Origin: a candidate division WS1 bacterium
GTDB lineage: Bacteria; Armatimonadota; Zipacnadia; Zipacnadales; UBA5352
Reading direction: 5' to 3'
Assembly (NCBI GenBank): GCA_003566775.1
Contig: PXBW01000160.1
Location: 1 to 43,244 of the forward strand
DNA: 43,244 nt
The notes beneath the pieces are model-generated. The model did no database searches. It worked only from the letters and a program-made list of their open reading frames with translations, and was not told the origin of the DNA. The position numbers were made by a program, and so were the translations under genes. Below are positions 1-8,289 of the stretch, in pieces. Numbering within the stretch: the first letter of the stretch is position 1; every line of letters starts with the position of its first letter.

Positions 1-1939
1 GAGGCGTCCCCTCGCTGTCCATGGTGATGCTCGGCGAGTTATGCACGTCGTTGGGCGGCGGGCCGTAGCCGATCAGCGCGGGCTCACTCAGCGTCTCGGT
101 ATCGCGGTCCCAGGTGGCGACGAAGGTCGGCACTCCGGGGACTTCCTCCGCCGGATCGGTCGCCTCGCCCCACGCGACGTGGATCAAGTCACCGCGTGAG
201 GCCAGGGAGGAGGGGATGCCCGAATGCGCCGAGAGTCCGATGCAGTCTTCGGTGATCAGCACCGGCTCACCGACCTGCAACTCACCATCGACCATGCGCG
301 GCACGAAGAGCCTCAGGTCGTTGATGCTCCGCCAGCGCAGGTCGGGATCCGCGGCGGTTCGCTGGAAGAACACGAACGGCGGCGGTCCCTCGGAAATGTT
401 GTGTCCGGAGAATTGATCGATGTCGATCGTTCCGCGGCCTCCAGGCACCTCGTAGGCGGCGAAGGTGCGGCCACCGTCCATCGAGTGCAGGAGCGCTGCG
501 CCGCCCGCGATGCTGGCCGGGAGGTAGATGCCGCCGTCGCGGTCGAACGCGATCTTGGTCGAGGGCAGATGGACTGGATGGCCCTGCAGCGCCTCGGGGC
601 GAGAAGTGACCGCATCGTTTATGGGCGTCTCCACCCATTCGCCATCGCGCCAGGTGGCGATCCCTTCTGCGGTGCGCATGTACGGCCGGTTCTGCGGGTC
701 GAAGTAAGGCTGATGATTGACCGGGTAGTCGGGCAGATAGCCGAACTGCTCGTTCTCGTGCTCGTAGGGCGCCAGAGTGAGAGGCATCTGCAGCGAACGT
801 GCCGCAGGGGCCTCGCCGGGCACTACGGTGAGCGTCGAGTAAGTCGAGACCTCCGGTGTGTCTTCCGGAGTAATGCGCAGATGCGCGACGCGCGGACCGT
901 CGGCGGGCACTACGTAGCGGACCGGGACCTGCGCGGCCTCATTCGGACCCAGCGTGAGGCCGGTCACGGTCGGCTCAAGCGACCACTCGCCCTCGGGGAA
1001 ATCGACGCTGAGGGCGAAGGTCCGCTCGACAGTTGCGTTGTTGTGCGCGCGCAACCTCAACTCTCCCTCGGCGCCCCGGTCACCGTGAACGCGCCGGCTG
1101 TAGGGGGTCAGGAGCCAGCGGTTCTCGATGAAGGGGAACCATGATTCCGGGTGCGGCGTCCAGATGCACGAGTCAACGATCGGATCGCCGGGCTCCCAGC
1201 GGGTCAGCCCGTCAACGTAGATCTCGCAGTGCGCTGCAGGGACGTGAAGTTGCCACGGAATCGCCTCGCGTCGCTCGGCTGCGGGGACGGTGAGCGCGAA
1301 CACGTTCCCCTCGCCATGCTCCAGCACTCCCACCTGCTCGCCGTCGCCGGTCAGAAGCGTGGGAGGAGCGGAGCCCGCGGGCGTCTGCAGCACTTCTATG
1401 CTGAACTCACCGTTGCGCGGGTGGAAGGCCACGACCGCGGACATCTCCGGGTTACCGAGCACGATAGGTTCCTCGTGGCGGCGGTCGCGGTGTCCGCGGG
1501 CGGTCTCGACCACGTAACGCTCGGCGTTGGTGCGAAAGCCCCAGCGAATGTTGGTGCCGTAGCGATCGTTCGAGACGGTGACGTTGAGCGCGTAGATGCC
1601 CGGTCGCTCAACCATCGTTCTCAGCGTGGCGGTCTGCGGCGGGCCGAGACCGCTGTCCACGCGCTGACCGTCGTCCGGGATGAATGCCTCGTCAAGCACC
1701 GTGCGATCGGGACCGACCAGCAGCAGGCGCATCTCGGTGCGCACGTCCCGCACGTTGCGATCCCGCTTGAGCACTTCAACAACGAGTTCTCCCGGTTCGG
1801 CGAGGAAGTACACGCCACCGCAGCCGCTGAGCAGGGCGCCGAATTCCGCCGGATCGGCGGGTTCCTGTGCGTGAGTGTACTGAGCGGCAAGTGCGGCAAT
1901 GATCACCGATGATGCGAACAACAGTCCGCGGCAGGTCAT
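1..1939 (-). CDS. Secreted BNR-repeat (sialidase-like) protein, 3' end outside window
   Basis: The minus-strand frame is open without a stop from the ATG at 1939 to the window edge (646 codons), so the C-terminus is missing. A GAGGAGG ribosome site lies just upstream. Residues 1-25 form a signal peptide (hydrophobic core LLFASSVIIAALAA, likely cleavage after THA), so the product is exported. Residues ~30-130 look like a beta-rich domain (VDSGLGPPQTATL, ERPGIYALNVTVS). Residues ~385 onward resemble BNR/exo-sialidase-type propellers: PYMRTAEGIATW, LLHSMDGGRTFAAYEVPGG, and near the edge VHNSPSITMDSEGTP, the usual BNR_4 signature. I infer a surface or periplasmic glycan-binding or glycan-processing protein. 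True sialidase activity cannot be claimed, because no catalytic Asp/Arg/Tyr set can be assigned in the visible part. It follows the two amidohydrolase genes on the same strand and may be co-transcribed with them. Confidence 0.75.
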   Translation of the reverse strand, partial: MTCRGLLFASSVIIAALAAQYTHAQEPADPAEFGALLSGCGGVYFLAEPGELVVEVLKRDRNVRDVRTEMRLLLVGPDRTVLDEAFIPDDGQRVDSGLGPPQTATLRTMVERPGIYALNVTVSNDRYGTNIRWGFRTNAERYVVETARGHRDRRHEEPIVLGNPEMSAVVAFHPRNGEFSIEVLQTPAGSAPPTLLTGDGEQVGVLEHGEGNVFALTVPAAERREAIPWQLHVPAAHCEIYVDGLTRWEPGDPIVDSCIWTPHPESWFPFIENRWLLTPYSRRVHGDRGAEGELRLRAHNNATVERTFALSVDFPEGEWSLEPTVTGLTLGPNEAAQVPVRYVVPADGPRVAHLRITPEDTPEVSTYSTLTVVPGEAPAARSLQMPLTLAPYEHENEQFGYLPDYPVNHQPYFDPQNRPYMRTAEGIATWRDGEWVETPINDAVTSRPEALQGHPVHLPSTKIAFDRDGGIYLPASIAGGAALLHSMDGGRTFAAYEVPGGRGTIDIDQFSGHNISEGPPPFVFFQRTAADPDLRWRSINDLRLFVPRMVDGELQVGEPVLITEDCIGLSAHSGIPSSLASRGDLIHVAWGEATDPAEEVPGVPTFVATWDRDTETLSEPALIGYGPPPNDVHNSPSITMDSEGTP

Positions 1940-2023
1940 CTCAGGATCCTCCTCGTCAGGCAGCGGTAGCATCACGGCTCGATGGAGGGTGGTGGGCCCC
2001 GTGGATGACGACGTGCGGACCCC

Positions 2024-2920
2024 TCACTCCTCCAGTTTCAGGATGCGCTGCGCGTTGCCGTGTGTGACTTTGTCGAACGTCTCCCGGCTGATCTCACCCT
2101 GTGCCAGCGCGTCCTCGAGGAAGTTCTTCAGGTTCACCAGAACATCGTCGCGGTTGCTGGGGCGGCAGACGTCGGTGCCGAAGAGAAGCTGGTCCTGGAA
2201 CTCCTCGAGGAACGCGTAGCCGAACTCAGGGTCGCGGCTCACGGCATTGAAGCCGCTGCCCGCAGAGAGATCGCCGCACAGATTCGGGTAACGGTGCATC
2301 AACTCCGGCACGCGCCCCCCCTCCACCACCGGCCCCTTCGGGTATCCGCCCCACGTCTCCTCAGTGACGTCGCCGCTGATGTACGACCACCACGGGTTCG
2401 AGTGCGCGAGGAAGATCAGGTCCGGGTGGTCGGCCACCTGCTTCTCCAGCCGCGGCAGGCCGAACTCGTCGATCAGCCCGTACATGCCGCCCTCCCGCGT
2501 CGCCACGTGGAAGGTCAGCGGCATCTCACACCTTTCGGCGTAGTCGAACAGATTCGTGACGCGCGGGTCATCCCACCACAGATTCGCGGTCATCTCGCCG
2601 AGGCCGCGCGCCCCGCGCTCCCGGTAATGCTCGATCACCCAGCCGAGGTCGTACTCGGGCGAGTTACAGCTAAGGCGCGGGTCTATGTTGCAGAACGGGA
2701 TGAAGCGATCCGGGTACTCTTCGGCGATCATCAGGATCTCTTCATTGCTCTGGGTAAGCACATTGCACTCGGGGATGGTCAGCGGCAGCATGACACCCGC
2801 GTCGATGCCGACGTCATCGTACATCTCGATGAACTGCTCGGGTGTGGCCGGCCCCTCAGTGCCCGGAGACCAGCCGATCTGCGAGTGCCTGGCGATGTGA
2901 ATGTGTATGTCGATGAACAT
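2024..2920 (-). CDS. Amidohydrolase-2 family metal-dependent hydrolase/decarboxylase, paralog B
   Basis: This is a 298-residue TIM-barrel amidohydrolase of the PF04909 type. The metal set expected for the family is visible: H6 and H8 in DIHIH, H138 in TFHVAT, H173 in FLAHS and D250 in LLFGTDV. Members hydrolyse or decarboxylate small cyclic or aromatic acids. The substrate here is unknown. The ATG at 2920 is preceded by GGGAGG at good spacing. The neighbouring gene at 3154-4044 encodes a close paralog that aligns without gaps through residue 250, so this is a tandem duplication. Long shared blocks include GDLSAGSGFNAVSRDPEFG and GPVVEGG. The 233-bp gap between the copies holds a large imperfect palindrome. 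The protein is likely cytosolic, since no signal peptide is seen. Confidence 0.85.
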   Translation of the reverse strand: MFIDIHIHIARHSQIGWSPGTEGPATPEQFIEMYDDVGIDAGVMLPLTIPECNVLTQSNEEILMIAEEYPDRFIPFCNIDPRLSCNSPEYDLGWVIEHYRERGARGLGEMTANLWWDDPRVTNLFDYAERCEMPLTFHVATREGGMYGLIDEFGLPRLEKQVADHPDLIFLAHSNPWWSYISGDVTEETWGGYPKGPVVEGGRVPELMHRYPNLCGDLSAGSGFNAVSRDPEFGYAFLEEFQDQLLFGTDVCRPSNRDDVLVNLKNFLEDALAQGEISRETFDKVTHGNAQRILKLEE

Positions 2921-2981
2921 GGTGCCATCCTCCCGTTTCGTTTACTGCCAACTGGCCGGATCCGAGTGACGTTGGCGTCGA

Positions 2982-3126
2982 TGGAGAGGCCGAGCGAGCC
3001 GCGGGTGTCGTTTGCTCGCGGCGAAGTCGGCCCACCAGGACCGTGCGCGAAGCGACCGTTCGAACGACCAATGGGCCGACCTCGCCCTCCTCGCGCGCTC
3101 GCCGGAGGGCTCGTGTGGCCTCTCCA
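2982..3126. repeat. ~145-bp imperfect palindrome between paralogous amidohydrolase genes
   Basis: The outer arms are TGGAGAGGCC (2982-2991) and its exact complement GGCCTCTCCA (3117-3126). Inner arms GTCGGCCCA (3026-3034) and TGGGCCGAC (3072-3080) share the same centre (~3053). Between these, the arms match partly (CGAGCC, GGCGA). A separate 10-bp palindrome CGTTCGAACG lies at 3057-3066. The whole could fold into a long hairpin in RNA or DNA. It could be a terminator or processing site between the two paralogs, or a MITE/REP-like element. I saw no second copy in the window. Confidence 0.6.
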
Positions 3127-3153
3127 CGGCAACGGAGAGTTCGCTCGAGACTG

Positions 3154-4044
3154 TCATAAGCCCAACAGCCGCACGGCGTTTCCGCCGATGACTTTGTCGT
3201 AGACCTGCTGCGTGATCTTCCCATCGGAGAGCGATTCGTCGAGGAAGTTCTTCAGGTTGATCAGGACATCGCTACGGTTCTTCGGAGCGCAGACATCGGT
3301 GCCGAAGAGCAATTTGTCCTGCGCCTCCTCGAGGAACCACCAGCCGAACTCCGGATCGCGGCTCACCGCGTTGAAGCCGCTGCCCGCGGACAGGTCGCCG
3401 TAGACATTATCGTTGTTGAGGATAAGCTCGGCGGCCGTGCCGCCCTCGACCACCGGGCCCTCCGGGTAGCCCGCGCGATTCTCCTCGGTGACATCCGCGC
3501 TGATCTCCGACCAGAAGGCCTGTGAGTGGCAGAGGAAGACGAGGTCCGGGAACTTCTGCACCGCGCGCTCGAAGCGCGGCAGGTTCAGGTCATCGACGAG
3601 TCCGTAGGCGCCGCCCTCCTGCGTCGCCACGTGGAAGGTCAGGGGCAGGCCGACCTCCTCGACGTGGTGGAACAGATTCTCGACGTACGGGTCATCGAAG
3701 GGCATGTTGGCGGTGACCTCGCCGATGCCCCGGCAGCCGGCGTCCTTGAACCAGCGCAGCAGGTGGCCGAGGTCGGCGTCGGGAGTATTCTTCACCTGGC
3801 GCGGGTGGACGTTGCAGAACGGGATGAAGCGATCGGGGTGCATCTCGCAGATCTGCAGCACATCCTGCACCGACTGGATGTGATGCGAGCACTCCGGGTT
3901 GACACCGGGCAGGATCACGGCGCGGTCGATCCCGACCTCATCGTACATCTCGATCAGTTGCTCGGGGGTCGCATAAGTCTGATCTGTTCCGGGGCGATTC
4001 GGCCCGGGCATGTGCCGCGTGTGCACGTGAATGTCGATGACCAT
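3154..4044 (-). CDS. Amidohydrolase-2 family metal-dependent hydrolase/decarboxylase, paralog A
   Basis: This 296-residue amidohydrolase has the ligand set H6/H8 (DIHVH), H138 (TFHVAT), H173 (FLCHS) and D250 (LLFGTDV), at the same residue numbers as the downstream paralog. The start is taken as the ATG at 4044, with GAGGTGA upstream and an N-terminus (MVIDIHVHTRH) that aligns with the paralog. A GTG three codons further upstream (4053) is the alternative. The family is known for carboxylic-acid decarboxylation and ring hydrolysis, but the substrate cannot be read from the sequence. The pocket-side segment differs from its twin (MPGPNRPGTDQTY against SQIGWSPGTEGP), which suggests that the duplicates diverged in specificity. 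It lies 165 bp after tgt on the same strand. Confidence 0.85.
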   Translation of the reverse strand: MVIDIHVHTRHMPGPNRPGTDQTYATPEQLIEMYDEVGIDRAVILPGVNPECSHHIQSVQDVLQICEMHPDRFIPFCNVHPRQVKNTPDADLGHLLRWFKDAGCRGIGEVTANMPFDDPYVENLFHHVEEVGLPLTFHVATQEGGAYGLVDDLNLPRFERAVQKFPDLVFLCHSQAFWSEISADVTEENRAGYPEGPVVEGGTAAELILNNDNVYGDLSAGSGFNAVSRDPEFGWWFLEEAQDKLLFGTDVCAPKNRSDVLINLKNFLDESLSDGKITQQVYDKVIGGNAVRLLGL

Positions 4045-4159
4045 GAGACTCACCTCTGTGGAGCAGAGTTATCTGCGCGATGGAACACCGGCTGCAGGCA
4101 GTGACCTGCCCTTTCTTCGAAGACGTGTGCTGTTCCTCCGGGCATCACGCTCTTGCTCA

Positions 4160-4183
4160 CCCACCTACGAACACCCGGGTGGG
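4160..4183 (-). terminator. Weak stem-loop downstream of tgt
   Basis: CCCACC (4160-4165) pairs with GGTGGG (4178-4183) around a 12-nt loop that itself contains part of the palindrome CACCCGGGTG (4172-4181). It lies 27 bp past the tgt stop. There is no T-run, so termination is only a possibility. Confidence 0.3.
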
Positions 4184-4209
4184 ATGAGAGGCAGAACGAT
4201 TGCTCCCGA

Positions 4210-5325
4210 TCAAGCGCGATCTCGCTCGCTCCACGCCGTCACCTCGTCACGCAGTTCACCGAGCTCATCGGCGGCTATGGCGGCGCGCACGCGCTCGAGC
4301 AGTTGCGTGTAGAACCGGATGTTGTGCAGGCTCAGCAACTGCCAGCCGAGCGCCTCTTTAGTCCGGAACAGGTGACGCAGGAAGGCACGCGAGTAGCCTC
4401 CTTCACACGCGGGGCAGTCACACTCGCGTGAGAGCGGGCGGCGATCGGTCTCATAGTCAGCGCCGGGAATGCGAATCGGCCCCTCCCAGGTCATCACGCT
4501 GCCGTGACGGGCGTTGCGGGTGGGGAGCACGCAGTCGAACAGGTCCACGCCAAGCTCCGCGGAGTCAACGATGTCCATCGGGGTCCCCACGCCCATGAGA
4601 TGCACGGGGCGATCGTCGGGCAGCGCCCCCTGTGCGGCGCGCAGCGATTCAAGCATGTCATCGCGCTTTTCTCCCACGGAGAGCCCTCCGATGCCGAAGC
4701 CGGGAAAGCCCATCGCCGCGGTCTCACGCGCACTCCTCTCCCGCAGGTCAGGATACAGGCCGCCCTGCACGATGCCGAAGAGTTGCTGTTCGGGGCAGTC
4801 GTGGGCCTCAACCGAGCGCTCGGCCCAGCGGAGTGTGCGCTCCAGCGAGCGTTCGACGTACTCACGCCCCGCCGGGCAGGGGCAGCATTCATCCAGCGGC
4901 ATTGCGATGTCGCTACCCAGCGCCATCTGGATTTCCACCGAAAGCTCAGGCGTGAGCATGATCGTGGAGCCATCCACCGGTGAGTTGAAGCGCACTCCCT
5001 CTTCGGAGATGTCGTTGGTTTCGGCCAGCGAGAACACCTGAAATCCGCCGCTGTCCGTCAGGATGGGCGCATCCCAGCGCATGAACTCGTGCAGGCCGCC
5101 ACACTCGGCTACGACATCTTCGCCGGGACGGAGGTGGAGATGGTACGCGTTGGCCACCACGATCTGCACTCCGACCGCGGCCACCTTGTCGGGTGGGCAG
5201 GCACGTACGGCGGCGCGGCTGGCGCAGGGCATGAACGCCGGTGTCTCGACGACACCATGAGCAAGTGTCAGCCGACCCGCGCGCGCTCTACCATTATGCG
5301 AAGTATCTGTGATCGAAAACTCCAC
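4210..5325 (-). CDS. tgt: Queuine/preQ1 tRNA-guanine transglycosylase
   Basis: This 371-residue Tgt exchanges guanine 34 for preQ1 in tRNAs with GUN anticodons (Asp, Asn, His, Tyr), an early committed step of queuosine formation on tRNA. Visible landmarks are the base-binding DSGGFQVFSL (D91-L100), QGG at 187-189, the nucleophile D264 in FDCVLPTRNARHG, and the zinc site C302-x-C304-x2-C307 plus H334. The length is standard for the bacterial enzyme. The start is a GTG at 5325; its N-terminus fits the family (MEFSITDT), although the AAAGGAG upstream is rather far (13 nt). It lies 158 bp behind queA on the same strand, the classical queA-tgt arrangement. The gap between the two carries strong hairpins, so the genes may not be transcribed in equal amounts. 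Confidence 0.96.
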   Translation of the reverse strand: MEFSITDTSHNGRARAGRLTLAHGVVETPAFMPCASRAAVRACPPDKVAAVGVQIVVANAYHLHLRPGEDVVAECGGLHEFMRWDAPILTDSGGFQVFSLAETNDISEEGVRFNSPVDGSTIMLTPELSVEIQMALGSDIAMPLDECCPCPAGREYVERSLERTLRWAERSVEAHDCPEQQLFGIVQGGLYPDLRERSARETAAMGFPGFGIGGLSVGEKRDDMLESLRAAQGALPDDRPVHLMGVGTPMDIVDSAELGVDLFDCVLPTRNARHGSVMTWEGPIRIPGADYETDRRPLSRECDCPACEGGYSRAFLRHLFRTKEALGWQLLSLHNIRFYTQLLERVRAAIAADELGELRDEVTAWSERDRA

Positions 5326-5420
5326 GGTTTATGCACGGCTCCTTTGCTGGTGGCCTGTTGCTCCATGATCTCTCGCCGCGGAAGCTGAAGCGTGTTTCCG
5401 CCACGGGACAAACGGAATGC

Positions 5421-5462
5421 GGGGATCCCCGGGTGCTGCTGCGGCGCAGTATCGGCAGCAGC
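5421..5462 (-). other. Hairpins in the queA-tgt intergenic gap
   Basis: A perfect 10-bp palindrome GGGGATCCCC (5421-5430) sits beside an 8-bp stem GCTGCTGC (5435-5442)/GCAGCAGC (5455-5462) with a 12-nt loop. They lie between the queA stop and the tgt start. They could act as a partial terminator, an attenuator or a processing site. I looked for a preQ1-I type pseudoknot here and did not find its conserved core. Confidence 0.4.
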
Positions 5463-5483
5463 CGCCGCGAGAGACGCCTGACC

Positions 5484-6536
5484 TTATCCGCCACATCCGG
5501 TGATGAACATGGCGTCTCCGTAGCTGTAGAACCGATAGCCCTGGTCTAGCGCTTCCTCATAGGCGGCCAGTACGCGCTCGCGCCCGCCGGCGAACGCCGA
5601 GATCATCATAATCAGGGTGGAGCGAGGCAGGTGAAAGTTGGTGATCAGGGCATCAATAGCCCGGAACTCATAGCCCGGATAGATGAATAACTCGGTTCGT
5701 CCGAAGCCGGGGTGGATCACACCGCATCCGTCCACGACCGACTCGAGTGTCCTGGTCACCGTAGTGCCGACGGCGACGAGACGTCCCCTGCGCGCATTCA
5801 CAAGATCTGCGAACTCAGGTGTCACTCGGTAGAACTCCGAGTGCATCGTATGGTTCTCAACGCGCTCGACTCTGACGGGGCGAAAGGTCCCGGGTCCCAC
5901 GTGCAGCGTGACAAAGCCTATCTTGACGCCGCGCTCAGCGATTCCAGCGAGCAGTTCATCGGTGAAATGGAGGCCCGCGGTGGGAGCCGCGACCGCGCCG
6001 GGCTCGCGCGCGTACACGGTCTGGTAGCGCTCGCGGTCGATCTCCTCGGCCATGCGATCGATGTATGGCGGCAGCGGCGGTGCGCCGACCTGCTCGAGCA
6101 CATCGAGCAACTCGCCCTCGTGCTCAAGCTCGAGCAGCCTGATGCCCTCTTCCGCGACGTCGACGACGCGAACACGGAGTCTTCCATCGTCGAAGTCGAG
6201 GGTGGCGCCCGGCTTCAGACGCCTGCCTGGCCGGCCGATGGCGCGCCATTTCTTTCCGTCGCCCACGGGCTCAAGCAGCAACAGTTCGACCTCGGCCCCG
6301 GTGGGCGCCTGTGTACGGAGGCGCGCCGGGATCACACGCGTGTCGTTAAGCGCCAGCACGTCGCCGGGGCGCAGCATCTCGGCGATCTCGCGGAACCTGT
6401 GATGCGATATCTCTCCCGTCTCGCGCCGCAGCACCAGCAGTCGCGATTCGTCACGACGCTCCGCAGGGTAGCGGGCGATGCGATCAGGGGGAAGCTCGTA
6501 GTCAAATTCGCTCACTCTCAAGGGGGACACCACCAT
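5484..6536 (-). CDS. queA: S-adenosylmethionine:tRNA ribosyltransferase-isomerase
   Basis: QueA transfers and rearranges the ribosyl group of SAM onto preQ1-tRNA to give epoxyqueuosine, the step after Tgt. The 350-residue product shows family blocks: FDYELPPDRIARYPAERRD near the N-terminus, LALNDTRVIPARL, AAPTAGLHFT, THVGPGTF-like VTLHVGPGTFRPV, and NFHLPRSTLIMMISAFAG near the C-terminus. The open frame extends 40 codons further upstream, but those residues look non-coding. I place the start at the ATG at 6536, next to AAAGAGG. A GTG at 6530 would have better spacing and is the alternative. queA diverges from the HEAT-repeat gene at 6695 and leads the queA-tgt-amidohydrolase array on the minus strand. 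Confidence 0.95.
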   Translation of the reverse strand: MVVSPLRVSEFDYELPPDRIARYPAERRDESRLLVLRRETGEISHHRFREIAEMLRPGDVLALNDTRVIPARLRTQAPTGAEVELLLLEPVGDGKKWRAIGRPGRRLKPGATLDFDDGRLRVRVVDVAEEGIRLLELEHEGELLDVLEQVGAPPLPPYIDRMAEEIDRERYQTVYAREPGAVAAPTAGLHFTDELLAGIAERGVKIGFVTLHVGPGTFRPVRVERVENHTMHSEFYRVTPEFADLVNARRGRLVAVGTTVTRTLESVVDGCGVIHPGFGRTELFIYPGYEFRAIDALITNFHLPRSTLIMMISAFAGGRERVLAAYEEALDQGYRFYSYGDAMFITGCGG

Positions 6537-6694
6537 CCTCTTTCGCCCGAATGTCCGATGATACCTGCCCAATCGGGAACTCGTCGGCACTGCTACAGCG
6601 TTTAACGAGATGAGAGTTGAAGCCGGATAGCGAAGCTTTGTCCCGACAGCCGTCATATGGAGTACTTGATAGCCATGATGAGAGGACTGTTCGT

Positions 6695-8197
6695 ATGAGT
6701 ATCAGGTGGATCCCACTATTGACAGCTCTTCTGGTGCTCGGTGTCTGGGCCCTGCCCGGCTGCCGGACCGATGAGGCTGAGACGGTCGTGATAGAGGACG
6801 ATCTGTTGGAGGACCCGGATCCCGCGGATGAGGGCCCCGCCGACGACGATGCGGTGGGCGATGAGCCGGCGGATGATGAGCAGCCGGAAGAGGATCCCGT
6901 CGCTGAGCTTCCCGAGGAGGAGGTCGAGCCGCTGCCGCAGGTGGAACTCGACCTCGATCGCGAGTATCCCCATGATGCCTTTGAGCATCTGAGGTCGATT
7001 CTCTGGACTGGAAGCGAGGCACATCAGGAGGAGGCACATCGGATCCTCCAGACGCTTCTTCTTGAGAGCAGGCGTACCAACACGCGGACCATGGCGGCGG
7101 GGATTCTCGCTGTCGATCCGGATCCGGCGGTTGATGCGCTCCGCACAGCGGCGCTGACTGATACCGAGTCACAGGTACGCAGGGCCGCGCTTGAGTCGCT
7201 CGCGGACGCCTCTCCGTCGCCCGAACTCTTCACCGCACTGGATCAGTTGGAGCGTGCTGAGGACTCAGAGGTGCGCTTCACCGCCATGACGACGAATATG
7301 GAATTGCGCCTGCGTGATCCGGAGATGCGCTACGATACCGATTGGATCGAGCGGATGCTGGCGACGCACCGGGACGATGCCGCAGCGCAGATGCAGATCA
7401 GACTGGTCGTAGCCGGACCAGAGGTACTTCCTCCGCTCTATGAGATACTCGCTGAGGGCGAGAACGCTCATGCCCGTTCCGGCGCGGCCGCAGCGATCAT
7501 GTGCATAGCCGCCGGGACCAGCCCGCAGCAGCAGCGGTTCGCGCGACTGTCCAGAGCACTCCAACAGGAAGGTCTCCCGGAGCCCCAGCCAGCCATTACT
7601 GAGGCCGTGGGGCCACTCGAGGATGCACTTGTGAACGATCCTGCCGCGATCGTGCGGGCGGTGGCCGCACAGGGACTGGGGTATCTCGGAGAGGAAAGCT
7701 CCGGTCCGCTACTCGGCGACGCCGTGCATGACGAGAACGAGGAGGTGCGTTTCTGGGCGGCTCGGGCACTGGAGACGATACCACCGGAACCGGCGGCCGA
7801 GGACCTGGCCCGTGCGGCTACCAGAGACGCGTCCCAGCGAGTCCGGCGTGCGGCGGTGCGGGCACTTGGCTGGGTGTCGCGAGAGAAAGCTGTATTGCCA
7901 CTGGTACGCGCTACCGCCGATGAATCGTCGGCGGTGCGACAGGCAGCGGCTGAGGAACTCGGACGCTTCCGCGATTCGAGGAGCCTCCAGGCTCTGACCG
8001 CCTTGTTCAATGATCCGAATGAGGACGTCCGCTGGGCCGCCGTGCGAGCGGCCGGTAATCTGCGTCATGAGGACGCGATCCCGGCTCTCGCAGAGGCGAT
8101 GTATGACCCGAGCCCAATGGTCGCGAACGCCGCTGAGCGCGCACTGCAGCGGATGGGCAGGGCCGAGCGGCGCTTCGGTACGCTCGACGAAATCTGA
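6695..8197 (+). CDS. HEAT-repeat (PBS-lyase-like) lipoprotein
   Basis: This 500-residue protein starts at the ATG at 6695, with GAGAGGA eight bases upstream. The N-terminus is a lipoprotein-type signal (basic start, hydrophobic LLTALLVLGVWAL, then PGC with lipid-acceptor C23). A very acidic linker rich in D, E and P runs over residues ~24-85. The rest is tandem alpha-helical HEAT/PBS-lyase repeats of about 31 residues. Clear examples are DEVRFWAARALETI-type segments near the middle (EEVRFWAARALE, QRVRRAAVRALGWV, SAVRQAAAEELGRF, EDVRWAAVRAAGNL, PMVANAAERALQRM). Such arrays are protein-binding scaffolds, and no enzymatic residues are evident. It is probably anchored to the outer face of a membrane. 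It is monocistronic, ending in two strong hairpins that it shares with the convergent aldo/keto reductase gene. Confidence 0.88.
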   Translation: MSIRWIPLLTALLVLGVWALPGCRTDEAETVVIEDDLLEDPDPADEGPADDDAVGDEPADDEQPEEDPVAELPEEEVEPLPQVELDLDREYPHDAFEHLRSILWTGSEAHQEEAHRILQTLLLESRRTNTRTMAAGILAVDPDPAVDALRTAALTDTESQVRRAALESLADASPSPELFTALDQLERAEDSEVRFTAMTTNMELRLRDPEMRYDTDWIERMLATHRDDAAAQMQIRLVVAGPEVLPPLYEILAEGENAHARSGAAAAIMCIAAGTSPQQQRFARLSRALQQEGLPEPQPAITEAVGPLEDALVNDPAAIVRAVAAQGLGYLGEESSGPLLGDAVHDENEEVRFWAARALETIPPEPAAEDLARAATRDASQRVRRAAVRALGWVSREKAVLPLVRATADESSAVRQAAAEELGRFRDSRSLQALTALFNDPNEDVRWAAVRAAGNLRHEDAIPALAEAMYDPSPMVANAAERALQRMGRAERRFGTLDEI

Positions 8198-8219
8198 GCC
8201 GCGCAGTCATGCGGCTCAG
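8194..8219 (+). terminator. Stem-loop overlapping the HEAT gene stop codon
   Basis: CTGAGCCGC (8194-8202) pairs perfectly with GCGGCTCAG (8211-8219) around an 8-nt loop. The TGA stop (8195-8197) is inside the stem. It is probably the first part of a double terminator. Confidence 0.55.
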
Positions 8220-8228
8220 TTGATATAC

Positions 8229-8259
8229 GGAGGCGGCGCCTGGAGCGGGCGCCGCCTCC
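8229..8259. terminator. 12-bp perfect stem between convergent genes
   Basis: GGAGGCGGCGCC (8229-8240) and GGCGCCGCCTCC (8248-8259) form a perfect stem with a 7-nt loop, midway between the convergent stops at 8197 and 8290. It would serve both strands. There is no clear T-run. Confidence 0.65.
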
Positions 8260-8289
8260 TCGGTTCTCTCGATGCCCCGCATGATGCCG

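Noticed and set aside
224-1912. Long plus-strand open frames (224-1144 and 1151-1912)
   Set aside because: The opposite strand is open over the whole stretch, has a ribosome site and signal peptide, and gives BNR-type sequence. The plus-strand translations are Arg-rich and featureless.
5326-5483. preQ1 riboswitch before tgt
   Set aside because: The gap contains hairpins but not the short preQ1-I pseudoknot core with its A-rich tail.
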